The notes below the pieces were generated by a model. That model was given only the letters and a program-made list of their open reading frames with translations. It was not told the DNA's origin and made no database searches. Source: Candidatus Aminicenantota bacterium (GTDB lineage: Bacteria; Acidobacteriota; UBA4820; DSQY01). Taken from it: a stretch of DNA of 11,048 nt. How positions within the stretch are numbered: the first letter of the stretch is position 1; every line of letters begins with the position of its first letter. Location: contig DAHXMK010000066.1 in NCBI GenBank assembly GCA_027365515.1, positions 1 through 11,048 of the forward strand, read 5' to 3'. Of the stretch, positions 1-6,015 are shown piece after piece. A program made the translations under genes and the position numbers.

Positions 1-1
1 A

Positions 2-1075
2 GAACGGGCGCTCAGGAACGGCGCGTCGTTCGGCGCCCCGACTCGCCTTGAAGTCGAGATGGCGGAGTTTCTCTGCGACAAGCTTCCTCACCTTCAAATG
101 GTAAGGATGGTCAACTCTGGCACCGAAGCGACGATGTCAGCTATACGGCTCGCCAGGGGCGCGACTGGACGGGACAAGATCATAAAGGTTGCGTGCTGCT
201 ACCACGGCCACGGCGATTCACTCCTCGTGGAGGCTGGAAGCGGCGCGCTCACTTTTGGAACGCCTTCAAGCCCAGGAGTCCCGAAGTCTTTAGCCGCCGA
301 CACGCTGGTCATTCCATACAACGACGCGGCGGCGCTCGAAAAGGTCCTCGAAGCCAACGCCGGGCAAGTGGCATGCTTCATACTGGAGCCGCTTCCCGGA
401 AACGTCGGCACGCTGATTCCGAGGCCCGGTTATTTGGAAAGCGTCAGGACGCTCTGCTCCAAACACGGCGCGGTGCTTATTTTCGACGAGGTGATGAGCG
501 GCTTCCGCGTCGCCTTCGGAGGCATGGCCGAGGTTTCGAAGGTCGAGCCCGACCTCGTGACCTACGGCAAGATAATCGGGGGCGGGCTTCCGGTGGGAGC
601 CTACGGCGGGAAGCGTGAGCTGATGCGGCAAATCTCGCCATCTGGGCCCGTTTACCAGGCGGGAACGCTCTCTGGCAACCCGCTTGCGATGGCAGCCGGC
701 CTGACCCAACTGAGGATTCTCGACCGGGACCGAAGCGCCATCTATCCGCGGCTCGACACCCTGACCAGGAAGCTTGGAGAGGGCGTCAAGGCAGCGGCAT
801 CGGCCGCGGGCGCCGAGATCACGGTGAACAGCCAGGGCTCGATGTTCACGGTGTTTTTCGCGAAGGAGCCGGTCGAGGACGACGCCTCGGCCAGGAGGTG
901 CGACACCGCTCGCTTCGCGGCTTACTTCAAAGAGATGCTTGATCGGGGAATTTACTTGGCCCCGAGCCAATTCGAGACCGGTTTCATTTCTTACGCCCAC
1001 GGTGACGGCGACGTGGAAGAGACGGTGGAGGCGGCAAAGGCCGCGTTTGAACGAGCCGCTGAAGCGGCCCGGTGA
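2..1075 (+). CDS. hemL: glutamate-1-semialdehyde 2,1-aminomutase (HemL), 5' end cut by window edge
   Basis: PLP enzyme that converts glutamate-1-semialdehyde to 5-aminolevulinate, the last C5-pathway step before the common tetrapyrrole route; cytoplasmic. The frame is open from base 2, and the residues before the first in-window ATG (position 59) already match the family (SFGAPT, then LEVEMAE). About 357 residues are visible; the family is near 425, so roughly 70 N-terminal residues lie outside. Family motifs in order are VNSGTEATMSAIRLAR, CYHGHGD, GSGALTFGTPSSPGVP, FDEVMSGFRVAFGG, TYGKIIGGGLPVGA with the Schiff-base lysine (codon 569-571), and QAGTLSGNPLAMAAG. Small departures from the commonest wording are EPLPGN where EPVAGN is usual, and CCYHGHGD. 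A flavoprotein gene follows after 49 bases on the same strand, so co-transcription is likely. Identification is secure; the true start is not visible. Confidence 0.94.
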   Translation, partial: ERALRNGASFGAPTRLEVEMAEFLCDKLPHLQMVRMVNSGTEATMSAIRLARGATGRDKIIKVACCYHGHGDSLLVEAGSGALTFGTPSSPGVPKSLAADTLVIPYNDAAALEKVLEANAGQVACFILEPLPGNVGTLIPRPGYLESVRTLCSKHGAVLIFDEVMSGFRVAFGGMAEVSKVEPDLVTYGKIIGGGLPVGAYGGKRELMRQISPSGPVYQAGTLSGNPLAMAAGLTQLRILDRDRSAIYPRLDTLTRKLGEGVKAAASAAGAEITVNSQGSMFTVFFAKEPVEDDASARRCDTARFAAYFKEMLDRGIYLAPSQFETGFISYAHGDGDVEETVEAAKAAFERAAEAAR

Positions 1076-1124
1076 AGTTCTGCTAGATTTGGCCGGACGG
1101 CGACGCCGCGGCAAAGGAGCAACG

Positions 1125-2210
1125 GTGGGACACTCAACTCTGGGAACGCTCAAGATAGGCGGTTTTGAAGCTTCGCTGCCAATAATACAGGGCGGCATGG
1201 GAGTGGGGATATCGCTTTCATCACTCGCCTCAGCGGTGGCCGAGGAGGGCGGCATCGGCACAATCGCAGCCGTCGGCATCGGCATGTTCGAGCCGGACAT
1301 TTACACCAATTTCATCGAGGCCAACGTCAGGGCGCTGAAGAAGGAGATACGCAAGGCGCGCGAAAAGACAAAGGGGCTGCTCGCGGTGAATATCATGGTG
1401 GCGATGAGCAACTACGCCGAAATGGTCAAGGCGGCCATCGAAGAGAAAATTGATTTCATCATATCCGGCGCGGGCCTGCCTTTGGACATGCCAAAGCACT
1501 TGACCGAAGGATGCCAGACCAAGCTAATTCCCATCGTCTCTTCCGCCAGGGCCGCCGCGATCATCTGCAAGCGATGGCTTGATAAGTACGGGTATGCCCC
1601 GGACGCGATGGTCGTTGAGGGCCCCCTCGCCGGCGGCCACCTCGGATTCAAGCTCGAAGAGATAAGCGATCCGGCTCACGCCCTTGAAAAGCTGATCCCG
1701 GAAGTCGCCGAGACGGCCAAGCGTTTCGAGGCCAAGGCGGGAAAAGCGATCCCGGTGATAGCCGCCGGAGGCGTCTATACCGGCGCGGACATTCTCAAGT
1801 TTCAGAAGCTGGGAGCTTCCGGCGTCCAGATGGCGACCCGCTTCGTGACGACGCGGGAATGCGACGCTTCCGACGTTTTTAAGCAGAGTTACATTGACGC
1901 CGGCAAAGAAGACCTCACGATAATAAAGAGCCCCGTAGGCCTTCCGGGCAGGGCCATCCGGAACGCTTTCACGGAAGCGGCCGAGGGCGGAAAAAAAGCC
2001 CCTTTCAAATGCCCTTACCATTGCATCATCACCTGCGATTACCAGAAGGCGCCCTACTGCATCGCGCTTGCCTTGGTGAACGCCCAGCGGGGCAATCTCG
2101 GCAGCGGCTTCGCCTTCGCCGGCTCAAATGCTTACCGGGCCAAAGAGATCATTTCGGTCAAGCAGACGGTTGACGCCATCAGGCAGGAGTACGCCGAAGC
2201 GGCGGGCTGA
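1125..2210 (+). CDS. nitronate monooxygenase / FabK-like FMN oxidoreductase
   Basis: TIM-barrel flavoprotein of the 2-nitropropane dioxygenase/NMO family, which oxidises alkyl nitronates or, in FabK relatives, reduces enoyl-ACP. The GTG start at 1125 is preceded by AAAGGAG with a 5-base gap, and homology begins just after it; the frame is open upstream into hemL, but that part is the wrong frame of hemL and not protein-like. The product is 361 residues. Visible motifs are PIIQGGMGVGIS (19-30), EGGIG (41-45), VVEGPLAGGHLGF (163-175) with the family histidine H172, and the phosphate-binding AAGGVYTGADILK and LGASGVQMATRF (213-240). A C-terminal cluster of four cysteines (296, 300, 304, 312) precedes ALVNAQRGNLGSGFAFAGSNAYR. 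H172 favours NMO-type chemistry, but the substrate cannot be told from sequence. A terminator follows 72 bases downstream. Confidence 0.88.
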   Translation: MGHSTLGTLKIGGFEASLPIIQGGMGVGISLSSLASAVAEEGGIGTIAAVGIGMFEPDIYTNFIEANVRALKKEIRKAREKTKGLLAVNIMVAMSNYAEMVKAAIEEKIDFIISGAGLPLDMPKHLTEGCQTKLIPIVSSARAAAIICKRWLDKYGYAPDAMVVEGPLAGGHLGFKLEEISDPAHALEKLIPEVAETAKRFEAKAGKAIPVIAAGGVYTGADILKFQKLGASGVQMATRFVTTRECDASDVFKQSYIDAGKEDLTIIKSPVGLPGRAIRNAFTEAAEGGKKAPFKCPYHCIITCDYQKAPYCIALALVNAQRGNLGSGFAFAGSNAYRAKEIISVKQTVDAIRQEYAEAAG

Positions 2211-2281
2211 CGCGCTTGGATCTGCGCGGGCGCGTCAAGCAGACGCACCCGTTGCTGTGTCAAGGTAAATTGTTAAAGGCA

Positions 2282-2316
2282 GCCCGGCCCTTTTCTGGGC
2301 CGGGCCTAATTTTTTT
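2282..2316 (+). terminator. Rho-independent terminator after the hemL-NMO unit
   Basis: A perfect 9-bp GC stem (GCCCGGCCC, 2282-2290, with GGGCCGGGC, 2297-2305) closes a 6-base loop and is followed by a T run at 2310-2316. It ends the + strand transcript. Read on the - strand it also follows the stop of the 94-residue gene (2319), but the T stretch there is weak (CTTTAACAATTT), so it may work in both directions with unequal strength. Confidence 0.9.
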
Positions 2317-2318
2317 AT

Positions 2319-2603
2319 TTACGCCATGTTGTTTCTCTTCTCTCTTGGTTTTCTCAGCGAAAGCCGGACCTCTTCGCCATTGGGCAGCGTCAGTTTGCCG
2401 CGAAGGGTCTCCTCCCCTCCCTTCGTCGTCCCGGCCCAGAGGGATCCTCGTTTGTCCCAAGCCGTGCCCTTTCTGCCGGTGACTTTGTCTTCCCAATGGC
2501 GCTCGATGACCATGCCCGCATCGTCGGTGAAGAAAATCTCCCATGCCGGCTTGGCTCCCTGCTGGTGGCTCTCCGCCTCTTGGTTTCCGCTCTGCTTGTA
2601 CAT
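2319..2603 (-). CDS. small hypothetical protein, 94 residues
   Basis: I do not recognise the family. The case for a real gene is the ribosome binding site: on the - strand AAAGGAGG lies 7 bases before the ATG at 2603. The product is hydrophilic and strongly charged, with no signal peptide or membrane segment. Its first 18 or so residues are rich in Q, E and K (YKQSGNQEAESHQQG). The middle looks like a short beta-rich domain (WEIFFTDDAGMVIERHWED, then KLTLPNGEEVRLSL), and the tail is basic. It follows radC on the same strand with a 78-base gap, so it may share the radC transcript or have its own promoter. A + strand reading frame over the same bases has no ribosome binding site and is not protein-like. 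Confidence 0.6.
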   Translation of the reverse strand: MYKQSGNQEAESHQQGAKPAWEIFFTDDAGMVIERHWEDKVTGRKGTAWDKRGSLWAGTTKGGEETLRGKLTLPNGEEVRLSLRKPREKRNNMA

Positions 2604-2642
2604 CTTTGATCCTCCTTTCCCGCGCGTCTGGCCCGCGGGCGG

Positions 2643-2664
2643 GCCTGCCTGCCGGCAGTCAGGC
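2643..2664. repeat. imperfect 22-base palindrome between radC and the small gene
   Basis: GCCTG, CTGCCGGCAG and CAGGC form a near-perfect inverted repeat with one mismatched pair. It is preceded by a second short palindrome, GCCCGCGGGC (2631-2640). No T run follows on either strand, so this is not a standard terminator. It could be an RNA stability hairpin at the end of radC or a protein-binding site. Confidence 0.3.
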
Positions 2665-2681
2665 GATTTAATGGTGCCGGC

Positions 2682-3380
2682 CTAGCTGTTCAAGAGGCCC
2701 TCTCTTGAAAAGCTGAAGTAGCCGTTGCCGCCTACGATCAGGTGGTCCACGACCCGCACGTCGAGATGCCTCAACAGCGCCCTCAGGTCCTCCGTGAGCC
2801 TCAAGTCATCGGGGCTTGGGCTGACGTGGCCGGAGGGATGGTTGTGGGCGAGAATCACCGCCGCGGCGTTATGCTTCAGCGACTCCTTCACGACCTCTCT
2901 TGGATGGACGTTCGACGCCGAGATGGATCCCCTGAAAAGTTCCCGGTAGGCGATCACTCCGTGCTTCTGATTCAGGAAAATGACGGCGAAGACTTCATGG
3001 GGAAGGTCCCTCAGCCTCGGCTTCAGAAACTTGTAAGCCTCTTCCGCGCCCGAAAGGGTCTCCGCCGTGGCCACCTCCTCGTCCACGAACCTTCTCGCCA
3101 GTTCAATCGCGGCGCAGACCTGAGCCGCCCTGACCTTCCCCATGGAGGCCAGCCTCGAAACCTCGGCGGGCGCCAGCGAAGAGAGCCCCCGAAGCGAGCC
3201 GGCCTCCTTCAATACGTCCCTGGCCAGGTCGAGAGCCGTCTTCCCCTTGGTTCCAGTTCTCAGTAGGATGGCTATCAGCTCCATCGTACTGAGCGCGGCC
3301 GCGCCCCTGTTCAAACATCTCTCCCTCGGCCTTTCCTCTTGGGGCCATTCCTTGATAGACAAAGCGACGACGCTTTCCAT
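2682..3380 (-). CDS. radC: RadC family protein (JAB/MPN+ metalloprotein domain)
   Basis: RadC family, historically called a DNA repair protein although its biochemical role is unsettled. The product is 232 residues, close to the usual length. The ATG at 3380 has GGAGG 7 bases upstream on the - strand. The N-terminal third (about 15-100) has the helix-hairpin-helix-like region with RERCLNRGAAALSTMELIAILLRTGTKGK. The C-terminal JAB domain (about 108-230) carries the metal-site signature HNHPSG followed by SPSPDD: H179, H181 and D192 are the expected zinc ligands, with S189 in the conserved position and the upstream E usually supplied by the ELFRGS region. All key residues are present, so it looks functional. 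It is transcribed away from the ComEA-like gene, with about 470 bases between them. Confidence 0.95.
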   Translation of the reverse strand: MESVVALSIKEWPQEERPRERCLNRGAAALSTMELIAILLRTGTKGKTALDLARDVLKEAGSLRGLSSLAPAEVSRLASMGKVRAAQVCAAIELARRFVDEEVATAETLSGAEEAYKFLKPRLRDLPHEVFAVIFLNQKHGVIAYRELFRGSISASNVHPREVVKESLKHNAAAVILAHNHPSGHVSPSPDDLRLTEDLRALLRHLDVRVVDHLIVGGNGYFSFSREGLLNS

Positions 3381-3850
3381 GAGTCACCTCCTCAACGCAA
3401 CAGCGCAAGCATCTTGCCAGCCTCAAGGGAGAGCTCTTGACGGCAAAAAATCGGGGGTTGCCGAGTTATCTCTTTTAAAAGCAAACAGTTAGCTAATGCT
3501 TTAATGCTATTGGCTTGAGTCTCTGGGCGTCAATCCGACGCTACTTTGTAACTCATTGAAAAGGCGCGACATAACCTTGGCCGCTTCGCCAGGCTGCAAG
3601 AAGAGGGATTTCTCTTCGCAGAACGCGATGCCGTAACCAATTGAAATAAAGACACATTCTCCTATTGGCAAGACATGGCACGGCCGCTGCTCTAATGAGA
3701 GCGTCCCGCACAAAGACGCGGGAGATGAGATGAAAGGAGGCAATAGGGCGGCGAAGGGCGGAAGGAAGAAGCGAGAAGGGGAGTAAGAGAGAACGGTTCA
3801 AAACAAGAGGCAAAACAAAAATGCGGGAAAGCCCGCGAAAGGAGAAGAAG
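3381..3850. other. divergent intergenic region between radC (-) and the ComEA-like gene (+)
   Basis: About 470 bases with no confident gene. Contents: an inverted repeat CGGCAA/TTGCCG with an 11-base spacer at 3441-3463; a - strand stretch 3507-3743 without stops whose second half has coding-like codon use but no credible start; a hairpin at 3704-3723 (TCCCGC/GCGGGA); and from about 3719 to 3850 a + strand stretch that is about four fifths purine. Within this leader an 18-codon reading frame (3730-3786) starts with ATG behind GGAG and would encode a very basic peptide. The promoters for both flanking genes must lie here, but I could not pick out a convincing -35/-10 pair. No known riboswitch consensus was recognised. 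Confidence 0.5.
3823..3836 (+). promoter_or_regulatory. hairpin directly upstream of the ComEA-like gene's ribosome binding site
   Basis: GCGGG and CCCGC form a perfect 5-bp stem with loop AAAG, ending one base before the AAAGGAG site (3838-3844). The 5' arm plus one base, GCGGGA, repeats the 3' arm of the hairpin at 3704-3723. The distant TCCCGC (3704-3709) could therefore pair with either copy. The hairpin is seen directly; a regulatory role is inference. Confidence 0.35.
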
Positions 3851-4231
3851 ATGAAGACGTTCAAAACGATGGCGATGGTAGCGGCAGTGGCGGCGGTTGT
3901 GGGACTCATGATGGGCGCTCTTCCGGCACAAGCCAGACAGCCCAAAGAGCCCAAGGTGAAAGTGACTGGCGACAACGTGGTGAAGAGCCCTCTCCAGAAA
4001 GCTCCGCACGCCCCGCGCGGCGCAAAGAAAGCGCCGGAGGCGAAGGTGAACATCAACAGCGCGACGGCTTCGCAGTTTCAGACGCTCCCCAGGATCGGCG
4101 CGAAGGTCGCCCAACGTATCGTTGATTACCGCGAGGCGCACAAGGGGTTCAAGAACGTTGACGAGCTGCGCAACGTCAAAGGCATCGGCCCCAAGATCTT
4201 TGAAGGCCTCAAGCCTTACCTGACTTTGTAG
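3851..4231 (+). CDS. secreted ComEA-like helix-hairpin-helix protein
   Basis: Small exported protein with a single ComEA-type HhH DNA-binding domain; ComEA proteins bind incoming double-stranded DNA in the envelope during natural transformation. The ATG at 3851 is chosen because AAAGGAG lies 6 bases upstream and a signal peptide begins there; an in-frame ATG at 3821 would put ten charged residues ahead of it. The product is 126 residues: a signal peptide with hydrophobic core at about 8-24 and likely cleavage after AQA (28), a basic Lys/Pro-rich linker (30-65), then the HhH repeat (66-126) with VNINSATASQFQTLPRIG, AQRIVDYREAHKGF and VDELRNVKGIGPKIFEGLKPYL. Both GIG-type turns (RIGAKVA, GIGPKIF) are intact. 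It precedes a pseudopilin gene by 128 bases. Many HhH proteins of this type are annotated as ComEA without proven uptake function, so the role is a family inference. Confidence 0.85.
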   Translation: MKTFKTMAMVAAVAAVVGLMMGALPAQARQPKEPKVKVTGDNVVKSPLQKAPHAPRGAKKAPEAKVNINSATASQFQTLPRIGAKVAQRIVDYREAHKGFKNVDELRNVKGIGPKIFEGLKPYLTL

Positions 4232-4280
4232 CCTCTTCACCGCCTTGGCGGCGGGCCCGTAAGTGCGAACGAAGGCTTCA

Positions 4281-4297
4281 ATCCGGCCATGCCGGAT
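4281..4297 (+). other. hairpin in the gap between the HhH gene and the pseudopilin gene
   Basis: ATCCGGC and GCCGGAT form a perfect 7-bp stem with a 3-base loop. No T run follows, so it is not a classical terminator. It could be a processing or stability element in a two-gene transcript. A smaller GC hairpin (CCGC/GCGG) lies just after the HhH stop, near 4241-4252. Confidence 0.3.
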
Positions 4298-4359
4298 AAA
4301 GCCGGAGAGGGTCCGCCGCCAGCCTCGCTTCTTCCACCTTGACACTAATGGAGGGAAAG

Positions 4360-4974
4360 ATGAGCCGCCACTCGGAGAAGAACGGTCCACCCACGGCGCA
4401 ACTCGGGTACACGATGCTCGAAATGATGATCGTCGTAACCATCATCGGCATCATGGCGTGCTTGACAATAGGCGCGTTTCAAAGAATACGGGAGCAGAGC
4501 GCCTCCGAAAGCCTTCTCACTGTTCTTGAAAGCCTCTTGGGCGAAGCGCGCACGACGGCGGTGCAGTCGCTTTCAAACGTCGGCATACGCTTCTTCGAAA
4601 GAGGCGGCAAAGTCTATGCGCGCCTGTACAAAGACGGGGACGGGGACGGCGTTTGCTCGGACGACGTCGCTCGCGGAACCGACCGGCCGGTCGGGCCGGA
4701 AGTGGCCCTGAGCGAGGATCAATCCCGCGTCGCCATTCCTGATGGAGCCACGAACGATCCAGCAGGCAAGCCCCTTGCCGGAGAGGACCCAGTAAGGTTC
4801 GGACGCGGCGACACATTGACCTTCAGCCCGACGGCGACCGCCACGCCTGGCTCCCTATATCTCTCCGAAGGCGATGGAAGAAGCGGCTGGGCGGTCAGAG
4901 TGGCGGGAATTGACGGCAGGATCCGCCTCTGGCGCTTTAAACACGGAGTTTGGAGCCTAATTCAGCCGATGTAA
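4360..4974 (+). CDS. type IV pilin-like / GspH-FimT family pseudopilin
   Basis: Class III prepilin-like protein of 204 residues. The ATG at 4360 follows GGAGG by 5 bases. The leader is 16 residues and ends in glycine. Cleavage by prepilin peptidase is expected before Y17 (LG|YTMLEMM), giving glutamate at mature position +5, followed by the hydrophobic helix (VVTIIGIMACLTIGAF, 25-40). The globular part is GspH/FimT-like: a helical stretch to about 72, a beta region with GIRFFERGGKVYARLYKDGDGDG, and the near-C-terminal LTFSPTATATPGSLYLS. An Asp/Gly-rich loop at 91-102 (D92, D94, D96, D101/D102) resembles a calcium loop; such loops are common in this family. Pseudopilins act as minor components of type II secretion or type IV pili. 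No pilus assembly gene is in the window, so it stands apart from the main system. A terminator follows at once. Confidence 0.85.
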   Translation: MSRHSEKNGPPTAQLGYTMLEMMIVVTIIGIMACLTIGAFQRIREQSASESLLTVLESLLGEARTTAVQSLSNVGIRFFERGGKVYARLYKDGDGDGVCSDDVARGTDRPVGPEVALSEDQSRVAIPDGATNDPAGKPLAGEDPVRFGRGDTLTFSPTATATPGSLYLSEGDGRSGWAVRVAGIDGRIRLWRFKHGVWSLIQPM

Positions 4975-4981
4975 GAGAGTC

Positions 4982-5016
4982 GCTGGCCAATCGCACTCTT
5001 GGCTGGCTATTTTCTT
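4982..5016 (+). terminator. intrinsic terminator after the pseudopilin gene
   Basis: GCTGGCCAA (4982-4990) pairs with TTGGCTGGC (4999-5007) as a 9-bp stem with two G-T wobbles and an 8-base loop, followed by the T-rich TATTTTCTT. It ends the HhH-pseudopilin transcript. The 3' arm runs into the stop codon of the convergent yraN gene; there is no T stretch in the other direction. Confidence 0.75.
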
Positions 5017-5468
5017 CGGCTCTGGCTGGCAGTAGAAAGAGCGTTTGGGTGGTGGCGGATGGCTAATGCTCCAGAGGCGTCGGGTTCGACTGCGATAACG
5101 TCGAGCCTGAGCTTTGAAAGAGAGACATTCCGCGAGCGGCAGTAGGAAACGGCGGCCCTCATCAGACGGCGGGCCTTGAGAGGAGTTACGGCCTCCTCTG
5201 GAGAACCGAAGGCGCGGCTGGAACGCGACTTCACCTCGACGGCGTGGATGATCCCCTCCTTTTCAGCAATGATGTCAGCTTCGCCGCCCCGCACTCCGAA
5301 GTTGCGCGCAAGAATTTTGTACCCGGCCTTCTCAAGGTAACGGGCCGCCGCCTTCTCGCCCTGGCGGCCCAATTTCTTGGGCGAACGGCTAGGCAGAACA
5401 AGGCCAAGAAATGATGCAAGCCGCTTGAAGAGCGGCGCGCGGCGGGGGGCGCTCAGTGCCCCCCCCAC
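5007..5468 (-). CDS. yraN: YraN family (UPF0102) nuclease-like protein
   Basis: Small protein with a restriction-endonuclease-like fold; the cellular role is unknown. The core shows LGRQGEKAAARYLEKAGYKIL, RGGEADIIA and VEVKSRSS, matching the family's GE-D-hydrophobic and E-V-K active-site motifs, followed by the FGSPEEAVTPLKARRL segment. The start is uncertain. GTG at 5468 gives 153 residues with a 16-base overlap of the upstream gene; no ATG occurs in frame before the conserved core, and CTG near 5457 or TTG later are weaker choices. The Shine-Dalgarno match before the GTG (AGGA) is too close, so translational coupling to the upstream gene is likely. The predicted N-terminal extension (LFKRLASFLGLVLP) is longer than in E. 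coli YraN. It is last in the sigma/anti-sigma/sensor operon, an unusual neighbourhood, and may simply be riding on that transcript. Confidence 0.85.
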   Translation of the reverse strand: MGGALSAPRRAPLFKRLASFLGLVLPSRSPKKLGRQGEKAAARYLEKAGYKILARNFGVRGGEADIIAEKEGIIHAVEVKSRSSRAFGSPEEAVTPLKARRLMRAAVSYCRSRNVSLSKLRLDVIAVEPDASGALAIRHHPNALSTASQSRRK

Positions 5469-6004
5469 TTCCTGTATGGCCCCTGCGGGCCGCCGGGGGC
5501 GCGCTGGTTGCCCTGCCTCATTTCCTGGCCGACTCTCCCCATCAGCTCGCGCCGCAGCAAGAGCCACTGCGCCTGCTGCCTCGGCGTCATTATTTCAAGG
5601 AGGCGGTCCTCCTGTTCTCTTAGGCGTTTCTCCTGGTCGGCCATCTCCTTGCGGATGGATAAAACCTCTTCCTTGAAGGCCGCGTCCGTCGTCGCCGGGT
5701 CGTCGAGCATCACCTGGAGGCGGCTCATGTGCTGGCGCATCGCGCGGTTGTGGACGGGCCTGATTTCGTCCATTGCGCTCATCACGTCAAGAACCTTGAG
5801 CGTTTGAGCGTCGGTAAGGCCCAGTTTCTCGCGCATCTGGTGGACGATGTATATCCGGATCGTCTCGCGGCGCGACGCCGCCTCGGTCGTCTGCTCATCG
5901 TCCCGCGGCGGCGGGGGCGGCCCAGCCGGCGGAGGAGGTTCCTGCGCCGCCACCAGCCTGAAGAATGCCAGGGCGAAAAGAGCGGTAGCCAATCTTCGGT
6001 TCAT
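5453..6004 (-). CDS. exported CnrX/CpxP/Spy-like helical protein, probable periplasmic sensor
   Basis: Periplasmic all-helical protein resembling the heavy-metal sensor or Spy/CpxP (LTXXQ-type) families; the match is by pattern, not secure. The ATG at 6004 has GGGAGGG 4 bases upstream. The product is 183 residues: signal peptide 1-20 with likely cleavage VAA|Q, a Pro-rich tether (23-33), then helices with RETIRIYIVHQMREKLGLTDAQTLKVL, a Met/His-bearing turn (PVHNRAMRQHMSRLQVML, 83-100), a charged coiled-coil stretch (111-138), and IMTPRQQAQWLLLRREL (138-154), the LTPxQ-like signature. It sits 11 bases after the anti-sigma gene, where partner sensors such as CnrX are found. By analogy it would hold the anti-sigma factor until a periplasmic signal arrives. 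The metal or stress sensed cannot be told. The last codons contain a run of eight G. Confidence 0.72.
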   Translation of the reverse strand: MNRRLATALFALAFFRLVAAQEPPPPAGPPPPPRDDEQTTEAASRRETIRIYIVHQMREKLGLTDAQTLKVLDVMSAMDEIRPVHNRAMRQHMSRLQVMLDDPATTDAAFKEEVLSIRKEMADQEKRLREQEDRLLEIMTPRQQAQWLLLRRELMGRVGQEMRQGNQRAPGGPQGPYRKWGGH

Positions 6005-6015
6005 TCGACCCTCCC

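Noticed and set aside
939..1124. Upstream extension of the NMO-like frame into hemL
   Set aside because: The extra residues are Arg-rich, out of frame with hemL, and homology plus the AAAGGAG site place the start at 1125.
290..1300. 336-residue - strand reading frame opposite hemL
   Set aside because: It is a shadow of hemL and the next gene; the translation is low-complexity Arg/Pro/Gly with no family match, while hemL is certain.
2326..2685. 119-residue + strand reading frame
   Set aside because: It has no ribosome binding site and overlaps the better supported - strand 94-residue gene; it is also immediately downstream of a + strand terminator.
3681..3850. c-di-GMP or cGAMP (GEMM) riboswitch before the ComEA-like gene
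   Set aside because: Considered because such switches precede pilus genes, but the conserved GEMM core words were not found; only simple hairpins are present.
5080..5100. GGTTCGA-like word suggesting a tRNA T-arm
   Set aside because: It lies inside yraN, and no acceptor or anticodon stems surround it.
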